Assembly (NCBI GenBank): GCA_030524175.1 | Contig: JAUNHC010000033.1 | Coordinates: 1 to 63,029, forward strand | DNA length: 63,029 nucleotides | Reading direction: 5' to 3' | Source: Eubacteriales bacterium | GTDB lineage: Bacteria; Bacillota; Clostridia; Lachnospirales; Lachnospiraceae | In this document: positions 23,403 through 32,857 of the stretch, piece after piece | Position numbering within the stretch: the first letter of the stretch is position 1 | Layout: each line of letters opens with the position of its first letter | Made by a program: the position numbers and the translations under genes | The notes under the pieces: generated by a model | Seen by the model: the letters and a program-made list of their open reading frames with translations, nothing else | Told to the model about the DNA's origin: nothing | The model's database searches: none

Positions 23403-24911
23403 ATGAAGAAAATCCGGTGGAAAAATCTGTCTCTGGCAAGTAAAATGCTCCTGGAGGTAGGAATGATCGCTGCCCTTCTCTTCTGTATGAATGTAGGATT
23501 TTACTTCCAGATCAATCAGTCCATGCAGAAGCTGGACAATGTTTATGCCAGTAATGTGGATATGACACTTTTGGCAGACTCTTTTGAGGCTGTCCAGGAC
23601 AATGTTTATGAATATCTTAAGGTGAAAAGTTCAGATTCCCTTATGGATTATTACCAAAGCGAAGCAAAATACAGAGAACAGCTTTCAAAGCTGAACGATA
23701 AGAATATCGGCAATTCCGTAAAGATACTGGAAAAGAGTATCAGGAAAATGTCAGAGACCTACCTCACCTATACGGCAGAGACTGTGTCGGCCAAGAGGGG
23801 AAGGAATGTGGAGAAATATAAGGCAAAATATGAGGAAACCAGGCAGTTATATGGATATATACAGTCTGCTATGGATGACTTGAACAATCAGTTATTTAAA
23901 AACAATTCCCAAAGCTATGCCTCTCTTCGCCAAGTATTGAGATATCTGGAGGTGACAAATTCAGCGCTCATGCTGGGAATCGTCATGGGAGGCTTGGTGG
24001 TAATGATTTATATCACCAAGGGAATGGTCACCCCTTTAAAGGATATGGCAGAGACGGCAGAGTTAGTCGGTAAGGGAAATTTTAATGTGAAAATGCCTTC
24101 AACAGATGCGGAGGATGAACTGGGGGTGGTGACCCGTGCCTTTAATACAATGGTGGAAAGCCTTGGGGAGTACGTGGACAGGACCAAGAAAAGTATGGAG
24201 AAGGAGCAGCAGATGATCGAGCGGGAGCTTCTTATGGAGAACCATTTAAAGGAAGCCCAGCTTAAATATCTCCGCTCTCAGATAAATCCGCACTTCCTGT
24301 TTAATTCTTTAAATGCCGGAGCCCAGCTTGCCATGATGGAGGATGCGGAGAAAACCGGGATTTTTGTGGAGAAGATGGCTGATTTCTTCCGGTATAATGT
24401 GAAGAAGGGGGAGGAAGATGCTACACTGGAAGAAGAGCTGGAAGCAGTGGACAATTACATCTATATACTCAATGTAAGATTTGCGGGAGATATTCATTTT
24501 ACTAAGGAAGTGGACAATACCGTGATCCACAGGCGCATTCCCAGTATGATCCTCCAGCCTGTGGTGGAGAATGCAGTGAACCACGGAATCCGGGATATTG
24601 AGTGGGAAGGAAAAATCCATTTGTCAGTAAGCCGGCAGGAAGATTCTGTTAACATCAGTATCCGTGACAACGGGGAAGGTATGACAGAAGGGCAGATAGA
24701 AAGTGTTTTGGCCGGAAGGGCCAGGCAGGAGACGGAGCAGGGAGATTCCACAGGCATAGGCATGAACAATGTGATCAGCCGTCTGGAGCTATATTATGAG
24801 AGAAAAAACCTTTTAAGAATATACAGTGATGGGCCGGGAAAAGGTACAGAGGTGGTAATCACCATACCGGCAGACAGGAGAGAGGATTATGTATCGGATA
24901 TTGTTGGCTGA
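23403..24911 (+). CDS. LytS/YesM-type sensor histidine kinase
   Basis: A 502-residue membrane kinase with spans near residues 17-36 and 187-205. The extracellular part between them is helical. A HAMP domain (about 205-260) leads to a His_kinase domain with H297 in Q-I-N-P-H-F-L-F-N-S-L, then a HATPase_c domain with V-V-E-N-A-V-N-H-G and G-I-G-M-N-N-V. It has no own ligand-binding fold, consistent with sensing through the anchored binding protein encoded just upstream. It overlaps the YesN-type regulator gene by 23 bases. Confidence 0.92.
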   Translation: MKKIRWKNLSLASKMLLEVGMIAALLFCMNVGFYFQINQSMQKLDNVYASNVDMTLLADSFEAVQDNVYEYLKVKSSDSLMDYYQSEAKYREQLSKLNDKNIGNSVKILEKSIRKMSETYLTYTAETVSAKRGRNVEKYKAKYEETRQLYGYIQSAMDDLNNQLFKNNSQSYASLRQVLRYLEVTNSALMLGIVMGGLVVMIYITKGMVTPLKDMAETAELVGKGNFNVKMPSTDAEDELGVVTRAFNTMVESLGEYVDRTKKSMEKEQQMIERELLMENHLKEAQLKYLRSQINPHFLFNSLNAGAQLAMMEDAEKTGIFVEKMADFFRYNVKKGEEDATLEEELEAVDNYIYILNVRFAGDIHFTKEVDNTVIHRRIPSMILQPVVENAVNHGIRDIEWEGKIHLSVSRQEDSVNISIRDNGEGMTEGQIESVLAGRARQETEQGDSTGIGMNNVISRLELYYERKNLLRIYSDGPGKGTEVVITIPADRREDYVSDIVG

Positions 24912-26487
24912 CGACGAAGGCATTATGCTGGAGTCCCTGAAAAATATTATAGAAACAAATTTTGGAAAGGAATGTGAGATACATTGTGCCAAAACAGGCA
25001 GGGCTGTGGTGGAAAAGGCTCAGGCATATCCGCCGGATATCTGTTTCATGGATATACAGATGCCAGGCTTAAACGGTATCCAGGCAATTAAAGAGATCCA
25101 GAAGTTTAACCAGTCTGTTATTTTTGTGGTGATCACTGCCTATGATAAATTTAATTATGCAAAGGAAGCGGTGAATCTGGGTGTGATGGAATTTCTCACC
25201 AAGCCTGTGAACAAGAAGGTGATCGTGGAAATCTGCAGCAAAGCAATGGCTAAGGTGGACCAAGCCCGGAAAAAACGAAGTGATGACCTGAGGATCCGGG
25301 AAAAGCTGGAGACAGTGGTGCCTATGATCGAAAGCGGATATATCAATAATCTGCTCCTTCAGGATGATTTCCAGACTTATCAGGACAATTACAGGCAGCT
25401 TCTTGATATTCCTCAGGATTATGCTTTTATGATAGTGGTAGAATTCGGGGACACAGAGGAAGACGGAATCCTTACAAACGCAGTGGGCGCCAGCGTCAAA
25501 GCCAATAAGTTCTATTCCACCTTCCGTGAGATCGCCCAGGGTTTTTTCGACTGTCTGGTGGGGCCGGTTATGGGAAACAGGATCGTGTTACTGATACCTT
25601 TTGAAAGAGAGGCGGCAGAATACGAGGAACGTGTGGAGATCGTCACCAGGACCAGGAATATGGTGCATAAGCTTGAGAGCCGGATAGACAGCAGATTCCG
25701 CTGCGGTGTGGGGCGGGTAAAGGAACTGGGAGGGATGGTGAAGGAATCCTACAATGAAGCACTCAGGGCATTAAGAGAAAACAGCAGCCACGTGGTGCAT
25801 ATTGAGGACCTTCCTCTTGTCCAGAAATATGACGGCGAATATCCCCAGGAGCTGGAACGCCGTTATATCCAGCGTGCGCTTTCCAGGGATTCGGCAGGGG
25901 CCATCAACTGCGCCGGACAGTTTTTTGACTGGATGCTTCACCAGCGTAATGCAGGAAGAGAGGACGTGGAAGTAAAGGTATTGGAGCTGATCATGGAGCT
26001 GGAGAAAAAAGCGTTTTATGCCGGAGGGGTAAAATATGGATTCCGCTATCGGGGAAACTATATCAGAGAAATCCAGGGATGCAGAGACTTTAATGAGATC
26101 AGGGAGTGGTTTCTGGGAAAGACCCGGGATGTGTGCAGGAACATGGAGACAGCTAAGGAGAAGGAGGCAGTCACTGTGGTGGAAAAGGCAAAGGCATATA
26201 TCAACGATAATTTCCAGAAGGATATTTCTCTTGATGAGGTGTCAAGGGAAGTGGATATCAGCCCCTATTATTTCAGCAAGCTGTTTAAGCAGGAGTCAGG
26301 GAAAAATTTCATAGAATATGTGACGGAGATCCGCCTGAGAAAAGCACGGGAGCTGCTCAGCGATTCCAGATATTCCATCAAGGAAATCTGTGTCATGTCA
26401 GGGTACAGTGATCCAAACTATTTCAGCCGTATATTTAAAAAGTACGAGGGCGTGACTCCAAGTGAGTACCGGGAGAGGTTGGGGTGA
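24889..26487 (+). CDS. YesN-type response regulator with AraC DNA-binding domain
   Basis: A 532-residue regulator. The receiver domain (1-120) has D55 in F-M-D-I-Q-M-P-G and the lysine in L-T-K-P-V. A long middle region of the YesN type follows, and residues about 430-530 form an AraC domain with two helix-turn-helix motifs (I-S-P-Y-Y-F-S-K-L-F-K and Y-S-D-P-N-Y-F-S-R-I-F-K-K). It is the partner of the LytS/YesM kinase and probably activates the sugar uptake genes that follow. Its stop codon overlaps the start region of the next gene. Confidence 0.93.
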   Translation: MYRILLADDEGIMLESLKNIIETNFGKECEIHCAKTGRAVVEKAQAYPPDICFMDIQMPGLNGIQAIKEIQKFNQSVIFVVITAYDKFNYAKEAVNLGVMEFLTKPVNKKVIVEICSKAMAKVDQARKKRSDDLRIREKLETVVPMIESGYINNLLLQDDFQTYQDNYRQLLDIPQDYAFMIVVEFGDTEEDGILTNAVGASVKANKFYSTFREIAQGFFDCLVGPVMGNRIVLLIPFEREAAEYEERVEIVTRTRNMVHKLESRIDSRFRCGVGRVKELGGMVKESYNEALRALRENSSHVVHIEDLPLVQKYDGEYPQELERRYIQRALSRDSAGAINCAGQFFDWMLHQRNAGREDVEVKVLELIMELEKKAFYAGGVKYGFRYRGNYIREIQGCRDFNEIREWFLGKTRDVCRNMETAKEKEAVTVVEKAKAYINDNFQKDISLDEVSREVDISPYYFSKLFKQESGKNFIEYVTEIRLRKARELLSDSRYSIKEICVMSGYSDPNYFSRIFKKYEGVTPSEYRERLG

Positions 26488-26488
26488 A

Positions 26489-27493
26489 ATGAAAAAAATT
26501 GTCAAGTTATGGGGAATATTCCTTGTTGTAAGCTTACTATTCTGCGGCTGTACGGAATCTAAGGAAGTTTCGCTGCAGGAGCACTCAGCGGAGAACGAGA
26601 AGGAAGAGGGCATAGTGCAAATCGGCTTGTCCGTGGATTCCTTTGTCATTGAGCGGTGGATCCGTGACAGGGATATGTTTGTGTCAAGGGCCAAGGAGCT
26701 GGGGGCTGAGGTGAACGTGCAGGATGCCAGAGGAGACGCCCAGGAGCAGATAAACCAGATTGAATATTTTATTAAAAAGCAGATGGATGTGATCGTTGTG
26801 ATTGCCAGAGACTGTAATAAGTTGGCGGATGTGATGCTCAAGGCCCGGGATGCCGGTATTGCCACAGTCTCTTATGACAGACTTATACAGAATGCAGACT
26901 GCGATCTGTACATATCCTTTGACAGCAGGAAGGTAGGAGAACTGATGGCTGAAGCTTTGATCGAAGCTATTCCTAATGGCGGGGATGTGTTTATGATACA
27001 GGGTTCTGCTGAAGACAACAATGTGGATCTTGCCAGTGAAGGCTTTCATGAAAAAATTAAAGGAAGCGGACTAGAGGTGGCTTATAAGTCTAACTGTCAG
27101 GGATGGCTGGCAGAACAGGCTGTGGAGTATGTGGAGGAAGGGCTTGCAAAATATCCTGATGTGAAAGGAATCATGTGCGGAAATGATGATATCGCAAGTC
27201 AGGTTATCCAGACACTGGCAGAGAACAGGAAGGCCGGGGAAGTGATCGTAGTGGGCCAGGACGGAGACTTGGCGGCATGCCAGAGGATCGTGGAAGGCAC
27301 ACAGTACATGACGGCATTCAAATCTATAGAAGAGTTGGCAAAGCAGGCTGCTGAGTATGCGGTACGGCTTGGAAACGGGGAGGAGCTGGAGGAGATAAGG
27401 AAGAGTGTGAATGACGGTTCCTATGATGTGCCTTGCGTTGTGCTGGAGCCGGTGGCGGTCACAGAAAAAAATATGGATGAAATCATAATCTAG
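26489..27493 (+). CDS. Sugar-binding lipoprotein (XylF-like, Peripla_BP_4)
   Basis: A 334-residue binding protein. The signal peptide ends in L-F-C-G-C, an acceptable lipobox, so it is probably lipid-anchored. The mature part is XylF-like: N-Q-I-E-Y-F-I, V-S-Y-D-R-L-I and I-S-F-D-S-R-K-V-G-E. The ATG 26489 lies two bases after the regulator's stop and restarts translation from it. It is transcribed with the regulatory genes, not with the transporter, so it may take part in sensing or supply a second specificity. A terminator follows it. Confidence 0.87.
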   Translation: MKKIVKLWGIFLVVSLLFCGCTESKEVSLQEHSAENEKEEGIVQIGLSVDSFVIERWIRDRDMFVSRAKELGAEVNVQDARGDAQEQINQIEYFIKKQMDVIVVIARDCNKLADVMLKARDAGIATVSYDRLIQNADCDLYISFDSRKVGELMAEALIEAIPNGGDVFMIQGSAEDNNVDLASEGFHEKIKGSGLEVAYKSNCQGWLAEQAVEYVEEGLAKYPDVKGIMCGNDDIASQVIQTLAENRKAGEVIVVGQDGDLAACQRIVEGTQYMTAFKSIEELAKQAAEYAVRLGNGEELEEIRKSVNDGSYDVPCVVLEPVAVTEKNMDEIII

Positions 27494-27607
27494 GGTGGTT
27501 TCCACAGAAAGGAAGATGTATACCTGAATGCAGGGTATATAAAGTGAGAATCCCGGAATGGCGTGTGACCACTGTGTGATTTATGTCAATAGCAGATTTT
27601 TGCGGCA

Positions 27608-27645
27608 AAAATGTCTTGCTCTGTGCAGGACATTTTTATTTTTGG
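27608..27645 (+). terminator. Terminator between the sensor genes and the transporter genes
   Basis: AAAATGTCTTGC (27608-27619) and GCAGGACATTTT (27625-27636) form a 12-bp stem with one G-U pair and a five-base loop, followed by TATTTTT. The 262-base gap also holds the region where the regulated promoter of the transporter genes should lie; I see no clear consensus promoter in it. Confidence 0.78.
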
Positions 27646-27755
27646 AAAAAATATCCCCATGGTTGCCAACCAAGTCCAGTAACTCCTGTGCTACATTGAG
27701 ATTACCAACAAAAACGTGTGAAACGTAAACTAAGAAGAAATGGAGGAATTAAGAA

Positions 27756-28826
27756 ATGAAAAAGAAAATGGTATCTGCAATACTCTGTGCATCAATGGTG
27801 GCTGGATTGGTAGTGGTTCCCGGTGTGGCAGTTAAGGCGGCTGACGACAAAAAAGTGATCGGTGTTACCATGCCTACCAAGGATCTTCAGAGGTGGAACC
27901 AGGATGGCGATAACATGAAAAAAGAGCTGGAAGCAGCAGGCTATGAAGTAGACCTTCAGTATGCTTCTAATAGCGAGGAAACTCAGGTATCCCAGGTAGA
28001 GAACCAGATAGCCAACGGATGTGATCTGCTGGTTATTGCCTCCATCAACGGAAGCAGCCTTGGCGGACCTCTGGCACAGGCAAAAGAAGCAGGAATCCCT
28101 GTTATTGCCTATGACCGTCTGCTCATGAATTCCGATGGCGTGTCCTACTATGCAACCTTCGACAATTATAAAGTGGGACAGAAGCAGGGCGAATATATTG
28201 TTGAGGCACTGGATCTGGAAAATCAGGACGGACCGTTCAACATTGAGCTGTTCACAGGAGACCCTGGTGATAACAACTGTACATTCTTCTTCGGCGGAGC
28301 TATGGATGTGCTGCAGCCTTACATTGATTCCGGAAAATTAGTAGTAAAATCAGGACAGACTGAATTTGAGCAGGTTGCTACTCCAGGATGGGATACAGCA
28401 AAAGCTCAGGACAGAATGGATACTATCATTGCCGGAAACTATGCAGACGGCACAAACATTGATGCAGTTCTCTGCTCAAATGACTCTACAGCACTTGGTG
28501 TTACAAATGCACTGGCAGCTTCCTACACAGGCGAATATCCTATCATCACCGGACAGGACTGCGATACTCCTAATGTAAAAAATATTGCCGCTGACAAACA
28601 GGCTATGTCTGTTTTCAAGGATACACGTGCTCTGGCATCCCAGGTTGTAAAGATGGTTGACTCCATCATGAAGGGTGAGGAAGTAGAAGTTAACGATACT
28701 GAAAGCTATGACAACGGTGAAATTGTTGTTCCGTCCTATAACTGTGAGCTGACTGTTGTGACAAAGGACAACTATAAAGAAATGTTGATCGATTCCGGAT
28801 ACTATACAGAAGACCAGATTCAGTAA
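27756..28826 (+). CDS. chvE: Multiple-sugar ABC transporter, substrate-binding protein (ChvE-like)
   Basis: A 356-residue extracellular binding protein of the ChvE type, which binds monosaccharides such as galactose, arabinose, xylose or glucose. The signal peptide (about 1-30) ends A-V-K-A-A-D and has no lipobox; C11 is preceded by A-I-L, which does not fit one. Family features are V-I-G-V-T-M-P-T, W-N-Q-D-G, V-I-A-Y-D-R-L and S-N-D-S-T-A-L-G. It is first of the chvE-gguA-gguB transporter genes, and a GC-rich hairpin separates it from the ATPase gene. The sugar cannot be told from sequence. Confidence 0.9.
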   Translation: MKKKMVSAILCASMVAGLVVVPGVAVKAADDKKVIGVTMPTKDLQRWNQDGDNMKKELEAAGYEVDLQYASNSEETQVSQVENQIANGCDLLVIASINGSSLGGPLAQAKEAGIPVIAYDRLLMNSDGVSYYATFDNYKVGQKQGEYIVEALDLENQDGPFNIELFTGDPGDNNCTFFFGGAMDVLQPYIDSGKLVVKSGQTEFEQVATPGWDTAKAQDRMDTIIAGNYADGTNIDAVLCSNDSTALGVTNALAASYTGEYPIITGQDCDTPNVKNIAADKQAMSVFKDTRALASQVVKMVDSIMKGEEVEVNDTESYDNGEIVVPSYNCELTVVTKDNYKEMLIDSGYYTEDQIQ

Positions 28827-28910
28827 AGTATTTCATGGCTGCCGTTCAAAGACCTGAACTGTGAATGGCAATATCTTACGGAACGTTTTAGCAGATTGGA
28901 ATGATCTGAT

Positions 28911-28936
28911 ACAGGCGGGAGAATGTGCCCGCCTGT
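28911..28936 (+). terminator. Intercistronic hairpin between chvE and gguA
   Basis: ACAGGCGGG (28911-28919) pairs perfectly with CCCGCCTGT (28928-28936). There is no T-run. It sits 85 bases after chvE and 26 bases before gguA and probably protects or partly ends the chvE transcript. Confidence 0.6.
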
Positions 28937-28961
28937 ACTTACTTGACAGGGAGGGATACAG

Positions 28962-30503
28962 TTGGCTAAGATACTTTTGGAAATGAAAAATATCACCAAG
29001 ACTTTCCCGGGTGTAAAAGCACTGGATAATGTAAATCTGCAGGTGGAGGAGGGCGAAATCCACGCTCTTGTAGGTGAGAACGGAGCGGGCAAATCCACCC
29101 TGATGAACGTATTAAGTGGAATTTATCCCTATGGGACTTATGAAGGTAATATTATTTATGACGGAGAAATCTGTAAATTTTATAATATTAAAGACAGTGA
29201 AGAAAAAGGAATCGTAATTATCCACCAGGAACTGGCGTTAATCCCTTATATGACTATCGGGGAGAACCTGTACCTGGGCAATGAACGTGGAAAGGCCTGC
29301 TCCATCAATTGGAATGAGACATACGGAGAGGCTGACAAATATTTGAAAATAGTGGGGCTGGAGGAATCCTCCAGAACTTTGATCAAGGATATCGGCGTAG
29401 GAAAACAGCAGCTTGTGGAAATAGCCAAGGCATTGGCAAAAAAAGCAAGGCTTCTCATTCTTGACGAGCCGACGGCATCTCTCAACGAGGATGATTCCAA
29501 AGCTCTTCTTGATTTACTGCTGAAATTTAAACAGCAGGGTATGACATCTATTATTATTTCTCATAAGCTCAATGAAGTTGCCTATGTGGCAGATAAAATA
29601 ACAGTGATCCGTGACGGAGCCACCATTGAGACGCTGGATAAAGCCACTGATGATATTTCAGAGCAGCGGATTATCAAGGGAATGGTAGGCCGTGAGCTTA
29701 CCGACCGTTTTCCTAAAAGACAGAATAAAAATATAGGCGAAGTGGCTATGGAAGTTAAAAACTGGAATGTGTACCACCCTCTTTATACTGAGCGGAAAGT
29801 GGTGGATGATGTTTCATTTAAAGTGCACAAAGGTGAAGTGGTAGGAATTGCCGGACTGATGGGGGCCGGGCGCACAGAGCTTGCCATGAGCATTTTCGGA
29901 AAAAGCTATGGAACCAGGATAACAGGGCAGGTATTTATCCAGGGCAGTGAAGTGAAATTAAATACAGTCCAGGATGCCATTGACCATAAGCTGGCATATG
30001 TGACGGAAGACCGTAAGGGAAATGGTTTGATTTTATCGAAATCCATTAAGCTCAATACTTCTCTTGCAAACATGAGAGCCATCAGCAGGAATGGAGTTAT
30101 TGACGGCGATAAAGAGTTTCTGGTGGCAGAAGAATACCGGGACAAGCTGAAAACAAAGTGTCCCACAGTGGAGCAGAATGTGGGGAATTTAAGCGGAGGC
30201 AACCAGCAGAAGGTACTCCTGGCAAAATGGATGTTTGCCCAGCCGGATATCCTTATTCTTGACGAGCCTACCAGAGGTATTGACGTAGGGGCGAAATATG
30301 AGATTTACTGCATTATCAATGATTTGGTGGCAGCAGGGAAATCCGTGGTCATGATATCCTCCGAGCTTCCGGAAATACTGGGAGTGGCGGACAGGATCTA
30401 CGTTATGAATGAAGGGAAAATCGTGGGAGAAATCAAAGGGGAAGAGGCTACCCAGGAACTGATCATGTCCCGGATTTTGAAATCAAGCAAAGGAGAGCAG
30501 TAG
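28962..30503 (+). CDS. gguA: Multiple-sugar ABC transporter, ATPase (GguA/MmsA-like, TTG start)
   Basis: A 513-residue tandem ATPase as in Mgl, Rbs, Xyl and Ggu systems. The first domain has Walker [10 protein letters not shown] near residues 38-46 and Walker B L-L-I-L-D-E-P-T; the second has the usual degenerate G-L-M-G-A-G-R-T loop near 300 and L-S-G-G-N-Q-Q-K-V. The start is TTG 28962, a few bases after GGGAGGGA; the next in-frame ATG is seven codons on and has no ribosome site. It is followed one base later by the permease gene. Confidence 0.93.
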   Translation: MAKILLEMKNITKTFPGVKALDNVNLQVEEGEIHALVGENGAGKSTLMNVLSGIYPYGTYEGNIIYDGEICKFYNIKDSEEKGIVIIHQELALIPYMTIGENLYLGNERGKACSINWNETYGEADKYLKIVGLEESSRTLIKDIGVGKQQLVEIAKALAKKARLLILDEPTASLNEDDSKALLDLLLKFKQQGMTSIIISHKLNEVAYVADKITVIRDGATIETLDKATDDISEQRIIKGMVGRELTDRFPKRQNKNIGEVAMEVKNWNVYHPLYTERKVVDDVSFKVHKGEVVGIAGLMGAGRTELAMSIFGKSYGTRITGQVFIQGSEVKLNTVQDAIDHKLAYVTEDRKGNGLILSKSIKLNTSLANMRAISRNGVIDGDKEFLVAEEYRDKLKTKCPTVEQNVGNLSGGNQQKVLLAKWMFAQPDILILDEPTRGIDVGAKYEIYCIINDLVAAGKSVVMISSELPEILGVADRIYVMNEGKIVGEIKGEEATQELIMSRILKSSKGEQ

Positions 30504-30504
30504 G

Positions 30505-31677
30505 ATGGAGAAGAAAATTAATATTTCGGAAATTCTTAAAAAATACACAATGGTCATTGTGCTGATCGTGTTGGTGATCTTTTTCAGCGCGAACACAGAA
30601 GGCAGAATGGTTCTTCCTCAGAATGTGAACAACCTGATCGCCCAGAATGCATATGTATTCATTCTTGCAACCGGTATGCTGTTCTGTATTCTCACAGGAG
30701 GAAACATCGACCTGTCTGTGGGCTCTGTCGTCTGTTTCGTGGCGGCTGTGGGCGGAAAAATGATGGTAAGCAGCAAAATGAACCCATACCTTACCATGCT
30801 GGTGATGCTGCTGGTAGGTATCCTCATCGGTGCATGGCAGGGCTTCTGGATCGCTTATGTACGAATACCGCCCTTTATTGTTACTCTGGCAGGAATGCTG
30901 GTATTCCGGGGGTTATCCAATGTAGTGCTTGAGGGCCAGACGCTGGCGCCATTGCCGGAATCCTATCTTGCATTGTTCAATAATTATATTCCGGATATAT
31001 TTGGTAAGGAAGGCTTTAATATCACCTGCTTTGCAGTTGGAATCCTGATGTGTCTGATTTATGTGGCATTCATGCTGAAGGGCCGTACAGACCGCGTAAA
31101 AAAAGGATATCAGGTGGATCCTCTTGGGGGTATGGTGATCAAGATGGCTGTTATCTGTGCGGCTGTGCTTTTATTTATGTTCCGTTTGTCACAGTATAAG
31201 GGCATTCCCAATTCACTTGTGTGGGTAGTGGTAGTCATTGCCATTTATACCTATATTGCGTCAAAAACCACCACAGGCCGGTATTTCTATGCTGTGGGCG
31301 GTAATGAGAAGGCCACTAAGCTTTCCGGTATCAATACCAACAGGGTTTATTTCCTGGCTTATCTCAACATGGGACTTCTTGCGGCTGTTGCCGGCATGGT
31401 TACCATGGCGAGAATGAATTCTGCCACTCCTACGGCAGGATCTAACTATGAGATGGATGCTATCGGTTCCTGTTTTATAGGCGGTGCCTCCGCATACGGC
31501 GGTATCGGAACAGTGCCGGGAGTTATCATCGGTGCACTTCTTATGGGTGTATTGAATCTTGGTATGAGTATTATGGGTATTGACCAGAATATCCAGAAGG
31601 TGGTAAAAGGATTAGTACTTTTGGCAGCGGTTATTTTTGATGTTGTCAGCAAGAGGAAATCTTTTATTGTAAAATAA
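30505..31677 (+). CDS. gguB: Multiple-sugar ABC transporter, permease (GguB/MmsB-like)
   Basis: A 390-residue membrane protein of the BPD_transp_2 sugar family with about ten spans. Landmarks are G-G-N-I-D-L-S-V-G-S near residue 70, I-P-P-F-I-V-T-L-A-G-M near 125 and the C-terminal cytoplasmic loop A-V-G-G-N-E-K-A-T-K-L-S-G-I-N near 270. It is longer than ribose permeases and matches the GguB/XylH size class. It forms the channel for the ChvE-like protein and is the last gene before a strong terminator. Confidence 0.93.
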   Translation: MEKKINISEILKKYTMVIVLIVLVIFFSANTEGRMVLPQNVNNLIAQNAYVFILATGMLFCILTGGNIDLSVGSVVCFVAAVGGKMMVSSKMNPYLTMLVMLLVGILIGAWQGFWIAYVRIPPFIVTLAGMLVFRGLSNVVLEGQTLAPLPESYLALFNNYIPDIFGKEGFNITCFAVGILMCLIYVAFMLKGRTDRVKKGYQVDPLGGMVIKMAVICAAVLLFMFRLSQYKGIPNSLVWVVVVIAIYTYIASKTTTGRYFYAVGGNEKATKLSGINTNRVYFLAYLNMGLLAAVAGMVTMARMNSATPTAGSNYEMDAIGSCFIGGASAYGGIGTVPGVIIGALLMGVLNLGMSIMGIDQNIQKVVKGLVLLAAVIFDVVSKRKSFIVK

Positions 31678-31700
31678 ATAGTTATGAGATATATAACTGT

Positions 31701-31731
31701 ACCCGGATGCCTGACCGCATCCGGGTCTTTT
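31701..31731 (+). terminator. Terminator after gguB
   Basis: ACCCGGATGC (31701-31710) pairs perfectly with GCATCCGGGT (31717-31726), followed by CTTTT. Confidence 0.88.
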
Positions 31732-31813
31732 GTAATAGTGGGAGAAGCATGTAATGAAAATCCTTTTTGCCTATATGATTTTAGATTAGGATGATCAAAT
31801 GAAATAATTCCAC

Positions 31814-31842
31814 TTGTAGAATAAATAAAAAAGTGGTGTAAT
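31814..31842 (+). promoter_or_regulatory. Promoter of the PHP phosphatase gene
   Basis: TTGTAG (31814-31819), a 17-base spacer and TGTAAT (31837-31842). Transcription from here would begin near 31850, just before a large inverted repeat. Confidence 0.55.
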
Positions 31843-31858
31843 ATTACTAATGTACTAA

Positions 31859-31906
31859 CCGGATTACATTCAGCCAAACAGTACTGTTTGACGGAATGTG
31901 ATCCGG
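31859..31906. repeat. 48-nt two-tier inverted repeat before the PHP phosphatase gene
   Basis: The outer arms CCGGATTACATTC and GAATGTGATCCGG pair over 13 positions with one G-U, and the inner CAAACAG-TA-CTGTTTG is a perfect hairpin. It lies at the start of the predicted transcript. There is no T-run, so it is not a terminator. It is either a leader RNA structure or a protein-binding palindrome. Confidence 0.65.
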
Positions 31907-31957
31907 AGGGCAAACCAGAGATTCCTGAGATCATGATTCAGAAAGGATATGAAAAAT

Positions 31958-32680
31958 ATGAGCTACGATTATGTTTTAGATTTACACACACATACGGTTG
32001 CCAGCGGACATGCCTATTGTACCCTGCGGGAGATGGCGAAGGCAGCGGCTGACAAGGGACTTGAAGTATTGGGAATAACAGAACATGCCCCTAAGATGCC
32101 GGGGGCCAGCCATAATTATTACTTTCATAATTTGAAGGTGGTGCCCAGAGAGCTGTACGGAATCCGTCTTCTTCTTGGGTCGGAAGTGAACATTCTGGAC
32201 CCGGAGGGAACTGTGGATTTAAATGAAAAAGAACTGCGAAGTATGGATGTGGTCATTGCCAGCCTTCACCTTGTGTGTATGAAGCCGCGTACGCGCAGGG
32301 AAAACACAGAGGCGTATCTGAACGCGATGAAAAATCCATACGTGAATATTATAGGACATCCTGATGACGGGCGATATGAGATTGACTACAAGGCATTGGT
32401 GGAGGGGGCCAAGGAGTACGGCAAGGTTCTGGAGCTTAACAACCATTCTCTGGAGCCTGACTGTTTCCGCCAGAATGCCCGGGAAAACGACATTCGTATG
32501 TTGGAGCTGTGCAAGGAATATCGAGTTCCGGTGATCATGGGAAGTGATGCACACTTTGACAGTCTGATCGCTGGATTCAGCCAGGCAGTGTCTTTGCTCA
32601 CGGAGCTTGATTTTCCGAAGGAACTTGTTCTGAATAGTTCTGTGGACGCCATCCGCGGACATATTAACCGGAAAATCTAA
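31958..32680 (+). CDS. PHP domain phosphatase (YcdX-like)
   Basis: A 240-residue metal-dependent phosphoesterase of the PHP family, YcdX branch. Metal ligands are visible in order: H10-x-H12 (L-H-T-H-T), the acidic-histidine pair in T-E-H-A-P, the histidine in S-L-H, G-H-P-D-D-G, and the closing S-D-A-H. The natural substrate of this branch is not settled. I prefer ATG 31958, ten bases after AAAGGA, over the ATG at 31949, which touches that site. It has its own promoter and leader structure. Confidence 0.88.
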   Translation: MSYDYVLDLHTHTVASGHAYCTLREMAKAAADKGLEVLGITEHAPKMPGASHNYYFHNLKVVPRELYGIRLLLGSEVNILDPEGTVDLNEKELRSMDVVIASLHLVCMKPRTRRENTEAYLNAMKNPYVNIIGHPDDGRYEIDYKALVEGAKEYGKVLELNNHSLEPDCFRQNARENDIRMLELCKEYRVPVIMGSDAHFDSLIAGFSQAVSLLTELDFPKELVLNSSVDAIRGHINRKI

Positions 32681-32720
32681 AATTGTGACAGAAATTCTCC
32701 GCCTTTTTATGAAAAACATC

Positions 32721-32749
32721 TTGCTTATCACAATTTAGCGTGTTAAAAT
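32721..32749 (+). promoter_or_regulatory. Promoter of the YerC-type regulator gene
   Basis: TTGCTT (32721-32726), a 17-base spacer and TAAAAT (32744-32749), giving a leader of about 100 bases. Confidence 0.6.
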
Positions 32750-32807
32750 ATCAGTGTTGGAGAAGAATGAAATCTAAGGATACGTTCTATCTCCAGGCAG
32801 GTAGTGG

Positions 32808-32833
32808 AGTGGATAGAAATATCCACTTTATTT
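32808..32833 (+). terminator. Terminator-like hairpin in the leader of the YerC-type gene
   Basis: AGTGGAT (32808-32814) pairs with ATCCACT (32821-32827) around a six-base loop, followed by TTATTTT. It ends just before the AAGGAG ribosome site (32845), so it could attenuate transcription. Confidence 0.5.
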
Positions 32834-32857
32834 TACAAAGTAAAAAGGAGCAGGGAC

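Noticed and set aside
27706-27730. Catabolite repression (cre) site before the ChvE-like gene (TGTGAAACGTAAAC)
   Set aside because: The spacing between TG..AA and CG is one base short of the cre consensus.
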